A DNA stretch of 14,223 nucleotides from DASUFH01 sp036274645 (GTDB lineage Bacteria > Acidobacteriota > Terriglobia > 20CM-2-55-15): NCBI GenBank assembly GCA_036274645.1, contig DASUFH010000046.1, forward strand, positions 1-14,223, written 5' to 3'. Under the pieces are notes generated by a model, which worked only from the letters and a program-made list of their open reading frames with translations, was not told the origin of the DNA and made no database searches. The position numbers were made by a program, and so were the translations under genes. Positions 1 to 7,421 of the stretch are shown in pieces; position 1 is the stretch's first letter, and each line of letters opens with the position of its first letter.

Positions 1-931
1 CCTCCAGATTCTCCGGATACTTGTCCTTGAGTTCGAGCAGGAGATTCCTGGCTTCCGCGGCCCGTTCCTCGCTGACGAGCAGGTCCGCCAGCACGAGCGA
101 AGGACTGGGGTCTTCGGGAGATATTTTCTGCGCCTCCCGCAGCATCTTCTCCGCCTCGGCGTATCGTTTCGTCTGCGCATAGAACGTCACGAGCTGCGCG
201 TAGATCGCGCGGTCGGCCGGATACTCGGTCATGGCCCGCTTGAACGTCGCTTCGGCCTGTTCCAGATTTCGGATGGCGCGATAGTAATTTGCGAGGGAAA
301 TCAGCGCGTTCTTGTCCCTGGGATTCACCTCGAGGGCTTTCAGAAACGCCCTCTCGGCGGCCGGATAGTGCTTTTGCAACGCTTCAGTCGTTCCCAGGCT
401 GACAAAAGCCACGGTGTTGTTGGGATCGAGTTCGAGAGCCTTTTCAAACAGGTCGACCGAAGATCGATAGTCCTGCAGGCCAGCCGCAGCATTTCCCGAA
501 AGAATCAGCGCGCCGACGTGATTGGGATTTTTGGCCAGGATGCTCTCGGCGGATTTCTGAGCCTCTCGGAAGAGATCCGGGATGCTGGCTCCTCCGGTCA
601 GGTAGATCTGGCCTAACTGAAGCTGGGCTTCCACGTCATCAGGAAAGTATTCGAGAAGTTCCTGCAGTTGCTTGGCGGCATTGTTCAGATCACGTTGCGC
701 GATATACGTGAGCGCCAGAAGATACCGGCTCTCTCGCTGTTTGGGCTCCTTGCGGATCGCGTTCAGCAGCTGAATGGTCGCCTCTGCAAATTTGCCGGAG
801 TCATAGTACTGTTTGCCGCTCTCGTAGTAGGCCTGTCCGGTCATTGGCGTGGCTCTCCAGATCGAGTACGCGATAACGCCTCCGGCCAGGATGGTTGCGA
901 TCAGGATGGCGGTAAAAATCAGCTTTTTCAT
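1..931 (-). CDS. Membrane-anchored tetratricopeptide-repeat protein (partial, C-terminus beyond left edge)
   Basis: The frame is open from an ATG at 931 down to position 1, giving 310 residues with no stop. Residues 4-25 form one hydrophobic segment (LIFTAILIATILAGGVIAYSI) that serves as a membrane anchor or uncleaved signal. The rest is a run of roughly eight TPR-like helical pairs of about 34 residues, with typical signatures such as YDSGKFAEATIQLLNAIRKEP (about 43-63), YRSSVDLFEKALELDPNN (about 155-172) and the repeats at about 190-204, 224-238 and 258-272. TPRs bind other proteins. The position directly after an exosortase, and the N-terminal style, recall the TPR proteins of exosortase/PEP-CTERM loci (PrsT-like), but the full length is unknown. 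The start overlaps the exosortase stop as ATGA, so translation is probably coupled. It was read from the raw sequence because it runs off the edge. The TPR call is firm; the role is inferred. Confidence 0.88.
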   Translation of the reverse strand, partial: MKKLIFTAILIATILAGGVIAYSIWRATPMTGQAYYESGKQYYDSGKFAEATIQLLNAIRKEPKQRESRYLLALTYIAQRDLNNAAKQLQELLEYFPDDVEAQLQLGQIYLTGGASIPDLFREAQKSAESILAKNPNHVGALILSGNAAAGLQDYRSSVDLFEKALELDPNNTVAFVSLGTTEALQKHYPAAERAFLKALEVNPRDKNALISLANYYRAIRNLEQAEATFKRAMTEYPADRAIYAQLVTFYAQTKRYAEAEKMLREAQKISPEDPSPSLVLADLLVSEERAAEARNLLLELKDKYPENLE

Positions 932-1836
932 TGCGCGGAATCCCTTCCCTCAACCAGCCGTCGCTCAGATTTGATCAGTAATCGGAGGACTGGATAGATG
1001 AGAAGCAGGCCGACGGCAAAGAAAGGAATGCCGCCCTCCTGGTGCAGTTGACTGGTCAGAATGCGATGATCGACATGAACCGCAAGCAGGGTAAGCGTTG
1101 CGATCCGTAACGCATTCTTGAAAAACAGAATGGGCACAGCCATGAGCAACAGCGCAGACCATCGCCAGAGCGATCGGAGCATCAGGTGGCTGGCCAGCAG
1201 TGTCAGTATGAGCAGGCTGATCCCGGAACGGATGCCGCTGCATTCGGGCGCGACGACGACCGTTAATCCCGGCAGCACAAACGTGAAGTCTTCGCGATAG
1301 ATCGGCGTGCCGGTCAGCTTGAGGATCATGAACGCGAAGTCCGCCGATCCCCGCTGCAAGATGTGGATGGCGCCCTGGAGAACAGGGCTGGGTATCGGCG
1401 CGCAGAAGAAAAGGAACATCAACGGGAACAGCGCCGCTCGAAACGCGGCCGCGCCAAAAAAGAACAGAAAGCCTCCGAGCCACAAGCCCACCATGGACGC
1501 CGCCATCCAGGAAAGCTGATTTCCTTCGGTCAGCGTTTTTCCCCACGTTGCCGCAGACACCAGCGAAATCATGCCGATCCCCGCCAGCAACAGACCCGGT
1601 CCGGCCGCAAGCCGCGGCGCCGCAAAGATGCGTTCGCGGCTGCTGTAAAGGAGAGCTCCGCTAATGAACGGAATCAGCAGAATGTGGGAGGCGTTGGTGT
1701 TGCTCCAGTCCGTCGCATATGCGACAAGATGGCGGACGAACGTCCCGTTTACCGCGAACAGGGCTGCGGAATAGAGCGCAAAGAGAAGGTTCCTGTTCGT
1801 GGAGATCATCGACAGGGGGCCGCTCAGCGGGCGCAT
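928..1836 (-). CDS. Exosortase (exosortase/archaeosortase family transmembrane transpeptidase)
   Basis: The 302-residue protein is almost entirely hydrophobic, with about eight membrane segments. It carries the exosortase active-site set: Cys199 in VAPECSGIRS (195-204), Arg244 in KNALRI, and His265 in LHQEGG. Enzymes of this family cleave C-terminal sorting signals (PEP-CTERM type) of exported proteins at the inner membrane and probably transfer them to another acceptor. The length is normal for a stand-alone family member, and no EpsI domain is fused to it. The ATG at 1836 overlaps the preceding deacetylase gene by 13 nt. Met10 at 1809 is an alternative start, and neither has a convincing Shine-Dalgarno. 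The stop overlaps the TPR gene as ATGA. The neighbours fit an exopolysaccharide-linked exosortase locus. I cannot name the subtype (XrtA or other). No PEP-CTERM substrate is encoded in this window. Confidence 0.93.
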   Translation of the reverse strand: MRPLSGPLSMISTNRNLLFALYSAALFAVNGTFVRHLVAYATDWSNTNASHILLIPFISGALLYSSRERIFAAPRLAAGPGLLLAGIGMISLVSAATWGKTLTEGNQLSWMAASMVGLWLGGFLFFFGAAAFRAALFPLMFLFFCAPIPSPVLQGAIHILQRGSADFAFMILKLTGTPIYREDFTFVLPGLTVVVAPECSGIRSGISLLILTLLASHLMLRSLWRWSALLLMAVPILFFKNALRIATLTLLAVHVDHRILTSQLHQEGGIPFFAVGLLLIYPVLRLLIKSERRLVEGRDSAQ

Positions 1837-3080
1837 TGAGATCCGGGGCGACTCGAAAAGGCCGCGCCCACGCGATCCCCGTCGATATCGTAGATGAGCC
1901 GGCCATTCTCCAGGGTTGCATACGCCACCCGGGCGCGGGCGGATTCCGGGCCTTCAATCTGATAGGTGTCGGCCTTCCGGATCAGACGCATGGCCGCGCG
2001 GGCCCGCCACCAGCGATCGACTTCGCCCGGCAGGGTCACCCAGACGTCCTCATCGGACCGCAGGCGCGCGATTTCGTCGAGCAAGGCGCGATAAGCGGCC
2101 TGGGCGCGGTTTTCGATCAGGTAATCCGGATGGGCCAGAACCGTGATCAACCCATGCGAGGCGACGATCGTTTCCAGCTGACGCTTCCAGAGCGTCAGCG
2201 AGTAGTCCTGGAGAATGTGAAACAGCGTGTAGTCTTCCGTCAGGGTCAGCGGCAGTTCCAGCACATCGCCCGGCAGGAAATACGGCATCAGGGTGCAGCA
2301 CCCTCCGCGCTGGGCTTCCAGCCGGGCCACATTCGGCGTGGACATGTCATAGGAAAAGACCAGATCCTGAAACCAGTCGGACTTCCGGTACAACACGGGC
2401 GAGCGAAACCCGCGCGCGCCGAATTGAACCGCATAGTCGTTGATCCTCGCGGCCTTGAGTAGAAATTCCCGGCGGTTGCGGAAGAGGTTGCCGTCGTGGT
2501 CGAGACCCTGGACATTGATTTCAAAGCCCCGGTCGCGAATGGTCTGCAGGTAGTCCGGCGGAACGGCGTAACGTTTTTCCGGAACAATCTGAAACGACGC
2601 CTTGATATCGCAGGCGTCGTCGAAGTCCATCAGACGTTCTGAAAAGTCCCGGCCCTCCGTCGTTTCGACATCGTGGGTTACAATGGCGCAGGCCTTGTGG
2701 CCGTTCGGCCAGAACCAGATGAATGGGACACTCTGAAGGCCCAGTTCCCGGATCTGGTTCGAGAGGGCTTCCTCAAGCAGGATATCCGCAGTCCGGTCGA
2801 TCGGCCAGCTGGGGAACGGGATGCTGTTCCAGTCCCGCAGATAAATCCGTTGCAGCTGGCGTCGCAGGACGTCGGGTATGCGGGGGCGCATCCGGTAATA
2901 GGCGTCCCATAACCACGACTGCTGTGCCCAGGAGCGCCACCCGGAACAATCGACATAGCGTTCAAAGAGCAGGTTCTCGATTCGTTCGGACAGGGAGGAG
3001 TCGGAATCGCCGCATTCCCCCGCGCTTCGATAATAGTTCTGCAGCGTCGGCGCAGTATGAAGACGGACTTGTGGTTTCAT
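1824..3080 (-). CDS. Polysaccharide deacetylase family protein (CE4-like, THDVE type)
   Basis: This is a 418-residue protein with no signal peptide. The central part (about 130-320) follows the NodB/CE4 deacetylase fold: THDVE (135-139) in the place of the usual TFDDG, DHDGN (195-198 region) as the second motif, RGFRSP (223-228) as the RxP motif, and LAHPDY (315-320) as the histidine motif. CE4 enzymes remove N- or O-acetyl groups from amino-sugar polymers using a metal. Here the second Asp of TFDD is replaced by Val, so metal binding must differ or activity may be lost. Other THDV[DE] members exist in exopolysaccharide loci, so this looks like a subfamily trait rather than decay. The N-terminal 120 residues and the C-terminal 60 residues match no domain I recognise. 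The gene follows the DUF218 gene by 24 nt and overlaps the exosortase gene. It may deacetylate the polymer or a precursor on the cytoplasmic side. Confidence 0.85.
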   Translation of the reverse strand: MKPQVRLHTAPTLQNYYRSAGECGDSDSSLSERIENLLFERYVDCSGWRSWAQQSWLWDAYYRMRPRIPDVLRRQLQRIYLRDWNSIPFPSWPIDRTADILLEEALSNQIRELGLQSVPFIWFWPNGHKACAIVTHDVETTEGRDFSERLMDFDDACDIKASFQIVPEKRYAVPPDYLQTIRDRGFEINVQGLDHDGNLFRNRREFLLKAARINDYAVQFGARGFRSPVLYRKSDWFQDLVFSYDMSTPNVARLEAQRGGCCTLMPYFLPGDVLELPLTLTEDYTLFHILQDYSLTLWKRQLETIVASHGLITVLAHPDYLIENRAQAAYRALLDEIARLRSDEDVWVTLPGEVDRWWRARAAMRLIRKADTYQIEGPESARARVAYATLENGRLIYDIDGDRVGAAFSSRPGSQCAR

Positions 3081-3104
3081 CTCGTCTGCGCCCGGAGTCT
3101 TCTG

Positions 3105-3761
3105 TCAGTTGAACCATGCAAAATAGAGGGCATATCCATATGCCAGGCTTTCTCCAATGACGTCCCGCACGCCTTCGCTGTTCCGCCACCAGCGCGCAGG
3201 ATCAAACATGGGGTCTACCAGCGCCACGACACCGATGCCGTCCGCGCGCCCGTAGGCCTTTTGAAAAAGCAACCGTGACCGCCGCGCATGCGCGCCAAGA
3301 GTCGCCACGTTAAATGAGACTTCGGAGCGACCGGTCTCCCGCATCCACTCTCTCGCCGCCAGCGCTCCGTGGTAGGTGCGATCCCTTTCGACGGCCGGAT
3401 ACGACAGGACGCCGAACGCCGAACGGGGCACGCCATACCGGGCCAGCAGCTGCGCCGAGTAGTCCTGGGCGTCGCGTCCGGTCCGGTAGCCGGGACGCTC
3501 CCCTTCATAGCTCGCCTGAACGACCAGCATCTGGTGATACTGGCCTCGTTTGAATTCCGCCGCCGCCAGCGCCGCGTTTCGCTCGATGAACCAGCCTTCC
3601 ACCACCAGCAGATCCGCGGAAAGCGGAGCGTTGACCGCCAGGAACGCATAGGCCTGGTTCCGCGCCACCCAGGCGCCGGCTGCGAGCAGAATCAGCGCGG
3701 CGATCCGGCCGCGCAGGGTCAGGCCCCAGCGCTCCTTCCTGGCGAAGAGGGCCCAACTCAC
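3105..3761 (-). CDS. DUF218/YdcF-ElyC-SanA-like membrane protein
   Basis: The protein has 218 residues, with one membrane segment at about 18-35 (GRIAALILLAAGAWVA) preceded by basic residues. The remainder is probably on the outer face of the inner membrane. Motifs SADLLVVEGW (48-57), a central strand region HQMLVVQASYEGERPG (76-91), ERDRTYHGALAAREWM (125-140) and LGAHARRSRLLFQKAYG (155-171) fit the DUF218 (YdcF/ElyC/SanA) Rossmann-like fold. The biochemical function of the family is unsettled; ElyC and SanA have been tied to envelope integrity and undecaprenyl-phosphate-linked metabolism. The start is GTG at 3761-3759, whose last bases overlap the preceding stop as GTGA, so translation is probably coupled to the dehydrogenase. 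Such proteins recur in exosortase-type exopolysaccharide loci. The role here is unknown beyond envelope-linked polymer assembly. Confidence 0.75.
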   Translation of the reverse strand: MSWALFARKERWGLTLRGRIAALILLAAGAWVARNQAYAFLAVNAPLSADLLVVEGWFIERNAALAAAEFKRGQYHQMLVVQASYEGERPGYRTGRDAQDYSAQLLARYGVPRSAFGVLSYPAVERDRTYHGALAAREWMRETGRSEVSFNVATLGAHARRSRLLFQKAYGRADGIGVVALVDPMFDPARWWRNSEGVRDVIGESLAYGYALYFAWFN

Positions 3762-4834
3762 GCCATGACAGTCGACGCCGAGCGTTTGGAGTTTGTCGGC
3801 TGGCAGTAGACCATCTTCCCTTTGTGCGAAATCGAATCGTCGATGGCTTCAAGCATGCGCACGACACGCAGTCCGGCGTACCCATCGTTGAAGGGGGTCA
3901 CGCCATTGAGGACGCAATCGACGAAATACTGCGTTTCCAGGGTCAGGGCTTCGACCTGTTCAACCCGCGGCGCCCACAGATCGCCCGCGCGGTAGCTGAC
4001 GCGGAGTTTGTAATCGCTCCCGTCGTCATGATTGGCCCATTCGACGCCCTTGTCATAGACCTTGATCTTCTCGTCGGCTTCCAGGTCGTTCCACACCAGC
4101 ATCCGCTTTTCGCCGCCGATTAGTGTTGTCCGCACTTTGACCGGCGAGAGCCAGTTGACGTTGAGATGCGCGATGACCTTGTCGGGAAAATACATCGCGA
4201 TAAAGGCCATGTCTTCCTTGCCGTTGACGTGTTTCTCGCCCGTGGCCACGATCGCTTCGGGGCCGGCGGCGAGCAGATGATCAATGATGGCCAGGTCGTG
4301 TGTCGCCAGATCCCAGACCACGTTGGCGTCATGCTGGAACATGCCGAGATTGACCCGGGTGGAATCGTAGTAGTAGAGACGTCCCAGCTGCTCCCCGTCG
4401 ATCAGTTCCCGAATCTTCCGGACCGCGCCGCTGAACAGGAACGTGTGATCCACCATGATGCGCAGGTTCCGGCGTTCGGCCAGCTCAATCAGCTGCTCCG
4501 CCTCCGCCACCGTCGCCGTGAACGGCTTTTCCACAAAGACGTGTTTGCCGTTTTCAAGGGCCGTCTTCGCCAGCGGAAAGTGGTGGGAGATCGGCGTGAC
4601 GATGGCGACCGCGTCAATGTCGGGACTGGTCAGAACTTCCGAAGGATTCGTCGTTACCGCGATGGAAGGGTACACCTTGCGAACGCGCTGCAGCGCCTTC
4701 GGGTTCAGATCGCACACCGAAACAACCGTGGCGTCCGAGGCGTTGTAGAAGTTGCGGACAATATTGGGCCCCCAGTATCCGTAGCCGATGACGCCCATTC
4801 TGACGATTGAAGTGGAATTGATCTTGGTATTCAC
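3758..4834 (-). CDS. Gfo/Idh/MocA family NAD(P)-dependent sugar dehydrogenase
   Basis: The 358-residue cytoplasmic oxidoreductase has an N-terminal Rossmann domain with the dinucleotide loop GVIGYGYWGPN (14-24), the family EKP motif at 102-104 (HVFVEKPFT), and the substrate-site histidine region WDLATHDLAIIDHLL (174-188). This pattern resembles WlbA/WbpB-type enzymes that oxidise the 3-position of UDP-N-acetylhexosamines or their uronic acids, a first step to 3-amino sugars. The exact substrate cannot be read from sequence. I chose GTG at 4834 (VNTKINSTSIVRMG) because it lies past the end of the sugar transferase gene, is preceded by AGTAGGA at a sensible distance, and puts the nucleotide loop near the N-terminus as in the family. 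The open frame extends 33 codons further upstream to 4933, but that part overlaps the neighbour in another frame. No partner aminotransferase or acetyltransferase is in the window. Confidence 0.88.
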   Translation of the reverse strand: MNTKINSTSIVRMGVIGYGYWGPNIVRNFYNASDATVVSVCDLNPKALQRVRKVYPSIAVTTNPSEVLTSPDIDAVAIVTPISHHFPLAKTALENGKHVFVEKPFTATVAEAEQLIELAERRNLRIMVDHTFLFSGAVRKIRELIDGEQLGRLYYYDSTRVNLGMFQHDANVVWDLATHDLAIIDHLLAAGPEAIVATGEKHVNGKEDMAFIAMYFPDKVIAHLNVNWLSPVKVRTTLIGGEKRMLVWNDLEADEKIKVYDKGVEWANHDDGSDYKLRVSYRAGDLWAPRVEQVEALTLETQYFVDCVLNGVTPFNDGYAGLRVVRMLEAIDDSISHKGKMVYCQPTNSKRSASTVMA

Positions 4835-4866
4835 GAGTGTCCTACTCTTTTCGAGAACGTTTTGGT

Positions 4867-5886
4867 TTAGTACGCGCCGTTTCCACGTAGCGCCACATAC
4901 GGCGTTTTGAAAAGGATCTTGAGATCCAGCCAAAGGGACTGATTCCGGATGTAACGTAAATCCATGCGCACCATTTCATCGAACGTGGTGCGGCTGCGGC
5001 CATGAACCTGCCAGGGGCCCGTAATACCGGGCTTCACTTCGAGAACCCTTCGCCGATGCCAGAGCGCGTACTTTTCCAGTTCGTAGGGGATCGGCGGGCG
5101 GGGTCCGACCAGGGACATGTCGCCTCTGAGCGTATTGAAGAACTGAGGCAATTCGTCCAGGCTGGTGCGACGCAAGAAGCGGCCCACAGGCGTGATGCGG
5201 GGATCGTCGGTCATCTTGTACACCACGCCGCTGCCGTTCTTTCGTTCGATCAGGTTCTGAACGTATTCCTTGTGAATGGACGGGTCGTTGTTGACGACCA
5301 TGGACCGGAACTTCAGAAAGGTGAATTCGCGACCGTCGCGTCCAATGCGCTTCTGCCTGAACAGGACCGGTCCACGGGACGTCAGCTTGATGAGAATTGC
5401 AGAGACCAGAAACAATGGAGACAGAAGAATCAGGGCGGCCAGGCTGCCGACCACATCCACCGCCCTCTTGGCCGCCGCGGATGACTTGTTCTGGCGAAGG
5501 ATCCCATCGATTCCGGCCCGGCCGTCTTCGGGGAAGAAATAGAACGTGAACGTCACCTGATCGAGTTGCGCCGGACTGAGGCGGAGCGCCAGGCTATCCC
5601 GCAACCGTTTGAGAACGACGGATTCCACGACGGCGCGCGCGCTGTTCAGCGTCGTCAGGATCACCCCGATGGTCGTCGATTGCTCGTACCATCCGGTGAT
5701 GTCGGTTTCCCGCATGGCCGCCTCCACCGCGGATCCAAGCTCATGCATCGCCGCCGGCTGCAGGCCGCGGCTCAGCGCGCTGAGATCCACGAGAGCTACG
5801 CCATAACGCGCGCCGGAACGTTCGCAACGCCGGCGCTCCAGGATCAGCAAACGTTGAAATCGGGTTTCGTCAAGTATTCCGCTCAT
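4867..5886 (-). CDS. Priming polyprenyl-phosphate sugar transferase with degenerate GGDEF-like N-terminal domain
   Basis: The 339-residue protein has two parts. Residues 137-339 are a bacterial sugar transferase of the WcaJ/WbaP/PglC superfamily: membrane segment SLAALILLSPLFLVSAILIKL (about 148-168), FRQKRIGRDGREFTFLKFRSM (176-196), TSLDELPQ (241-248), VGPRPP (260-265) and KPGITGPWQ (285-293). It should transfer a sugar-1-phosphate from a nucleotide sugar to undecaprenyl phosphate and so start repeat-unit synthesis. Residues 1-133 replace the usual transmembrane or CoA-binding-like front part. They resemble a GGDEF fold (LDETRFQRLLILERRRCERSG, then ALVDLS, then DITGWYEQSTTIGVIL), but the GGDEF signature itself is missing. 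The domain cannot be an ordinary diguanylate cyclase; it may bind a ligand or mediate partner contacts. ATG at 5886 is the only reasonable start, with no clear Shine-Dalgarno. The gene lies 46 nt after the autokinase gene. Confidence 0.92.
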   Translation of the reverse strand: MSGILDETRFQRLLILERRRCERSGARYGVALVDLSALSRGLQPAAMHELGSAVEAAMRETDITGWYEQSTTIGVILTTLNSARAVVESVVLKRLRDSLALRLSPAQLDQVTFTFYFFPEDGRAGIDGILRQNKSSAAAKRAVDVVGSLAALILLSPLFLVSAILIKLTSRGPVLFRQKRIGRDGREFTFLKFRSMVVNNDPSIHKEYVQNLIERKNGSGVVYKMTDDPRITPVGRFLRRTSLDELPQFFNTLRGDMSLVGPRPPIPYELEKYALWHRRRVLEVKPGITGPWQVHGRSRTTFDEMVRMDLRYIRNQSLWLDLKILFKTPYVALRGNGAY

Positions 5887-5900
5887 AGAGAAGAGTGGGT

Positions 5901-5922
5901 CGGGCGAGGTTGGAGCCGCCCG
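5901..5922 (-). repeat. GC-rich inverted repeat between autokinase and sugar transferase genes
   Basis: CGGGCG (5901-5906) and CGCCCG (5917-5922) are perfectly complementary around a 10-nt loop. In minus-strand RNA the hairpin would lie 14 nt before the sugar transferase start. No U-run follows, so it is not an intrinsic terminator. It could modulate translation or message stability, or be a chance product of GC-rich sequence. Confidence 0.35.
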
Positions 5923-5932
5923 GCCGAATGTC

Positions 5933-7393
5933 CTACTCCTTGGCTGCCTCGATAAACTTCTTGGGTTCTTCCGATCCGATGTAGGCCGAGTGTCCGTACC
6001 GGTAGTAGCTCGAGTTGTGGTAGGTGTGGAACAACATCGGCTTGACGTCGTTGAAGACGACGCCGAGCAGCTTGTTCCGATCCACCACCTTGAATGCCCG
6101 GTCCAGGCTGCTGTACAGGGTCTTTCCGCGGCGCACGACCATGATCAGCCCGTCGCTCAAACCCGTCACCAGACGCGCGTCGGCGATGGGCGAGAACGGC
6201 GGCGCGTCCAGGATGATGGTGTCAAACTGCGTGCGCAGCGATTCGATCAGCTGTTTCATCTTGCGCATGGACAAGGCTTCGATCGGGTTGGGAGCAACCC
6301 CGCCGGCCGTCATGAAGTACAGGTTGTCGACCCGCCGCATGTAGCAGTTTGGCCCGTGCCCGTTGGCCAGGTATTGCAGGAGGCCGGGTTCGGACGTCAC
6401 ACCCAGATACTTCTGTACGGACGGGCTGCGCAGGTCGCAATCCACAATGATCACGCGCCGGCTCGCGTCCTGGGCAAAGGAGAAGGCGAGGTTCGCGCTC
6501 ACCAGCGACTTGCCGTCCTGGCTCTCCGGGCTCGAGACGGTGAATACCTTGGCGACGTTTTCGGACTGCGCTCCGGAAAGCTGCACCTTCAGGTTGTTGA
6601 ACTGTTCGCTGATGAAGGAAAAGGAGTTGCGAAGCACTTCCACGCGTTCGCTCACCAGCGCGTCGGTAACCGTGGGGACCATCTTTTCAAGTTCGAGCCG
6701 CGGCTGCGGGACCGCCGACTCCCCCGGGTCGTCCGCATCCACCCCTTCAAGGATGCCCAGTTTGCGCATCGTCCCGAGGAGGCTTCTCAGCTGGGATTCC
6801 GGAATTCCCGTGATCTTCTGCAGTCCTTCGAGCGTGTTCGGATACGTCAGCTCGTTGAGGACTGAGAGTTCCTTCGGGGTCCAGGAGAAAATGGAGAGAT
6901 CAATGTCGGAAACGAGAATGATGTGGGCGTCCGCGTCCAGTTGAAACGGCGCCGGGTTCACGCGCGAAAGTTCCAGCAGCAGGTGGGGGAAGCTGACTCG
7001 TCCGGGCACATAGTAGGACCGGAGCGCGCCATTAAACGATTCGAGGATGAAGCCGCTGCCCAGCGCGTGCGTCAGGAGATCCAATGCCTGACGTCTCACG
7101 GCGGTGGCCACGCTGGCGCGATCGACCAGTCCTTTTCGCACCACCGCTTCGCCGAGAAGCAGATTCTGCTTCTGCGCCTCCAGCGCCACCGCCTCGATGG
7201 CCGCGGTAGTCGCGTATTTGGCCTGAACCAGGTACTGACCCAGACGCCGCGCGCCGGAACTTGAGGACGCGCCTTCGATCATGCCCTCGTGAAAGAACAC
7301 CTGAATGCGTTCTCCGCTGCTGTGAGCAAGCGTCAGAATGCCGGTATGCTCCTGATCGTGCAGGCGGCGGATATCGTTTAACAGATCACTCAT
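5933..7393 (-). CDS. BY-type tyrosine autokinase fused to an N-terminal DUF4388 domain
   Basis: The 486-residue protein has a three-part layout. Residues 1-45 and about 105-155 look like DUF4388 (TGILTLAHSSGERIQVFFHEGMIEGAS). Inserted at 50-105 is a segment with the LGQYLVQ...LLLGEAVVRKGLVD pattern seen in type II secretion/pilus ATPase N-terminal domains. Residues 170-218 look like a small helical, winged-helix-like module. Residues 245-455 are a CpsD/Wzc-C type kinase: Walker A ending DGKS (293-296), Walker A' VIIVDCDLR (314-322), Walker B IILDAPP (393-399). The tail carries Tyr458, 463, 464, 466 and 471, the expected autophosphorylation cluster. Such kinases act with a Wzz partner to control polymer length and export, and that partner is the preceding gene. 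The start ATG at 7393 has GGAAGGAG (complement of 7407-7414) 13 nt upstream, a rather long spacing. The N-terminal domains probably sense or scaffold; their ligand is unknown. Confidence 0.92.
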   Translation of the reverse strand: MSDLLNDIRRLHDQEHTGILTLAHSSGERIQVFFHEGMIEGASSSSGARRLGQYLVQAKYATTAAIEAVALEAQKQNLLLGEAVVRKGLVDRASVATAVRRQALDLLTHALGSGFILESFNGALRSYYVPGRVSFPHLLLELSRVNPAPFQLDADAHIILVSDIDLSIFSWTPKELSVLNELTYPNTLEGLQKITGIPESQLRSLLGTMRKLGILEGVDADDPGESAVPQPRLELEKMVPTVTDALVSERVEVLRNSFSFISEQFNNLKVQLSGAQSENVAKVFTVSSPESQDGKSLVSANLAFSFAQDASRRVIIVDCDLRSPSVQKYLGVTSEPGLLQYLANGHGPNCYMRRVDNLYFMTAGGVAPNPIEALSMRKMKQLIESLRTQFDTIILDAPPFSPIADARLVTGLSDGLIMVVRRGKTLYSSLDRAFKVVDRNKLLGVVFNDVKPMLFHTYHNSSYYRYGHSAYIGSEEPKKFIEAAKE

Positions 7394-7421
7394 ATGGGTA
7401 CCGTGGCTCCTTCCAGGGTGC

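Noticed and set aside
3988..3996. CGCGGTAGC, one mismatch from the ops core, on the plus strand
   Set aside because: It lies antisense inside the dehydrogenase gene with no leader context. A similar single-mismatch copy at 8151-8143 (minus) lies inside the Wzz coding sequence.
6500..6535. Apparent deviation of the autokinase Walker A from the usual PGEGKS form
   Set aside because: The DGKS ending and the small residue in place of Pro fall within the variation of BY-kinases; the Walker A' and B motifs are intact.
5990..6865. 291-codon plus-strand open frame antisense to the autokinase gene
   Set aside because: No domain recognised, and the opposite strand encodes Walker motifs and the tyrosine tail.
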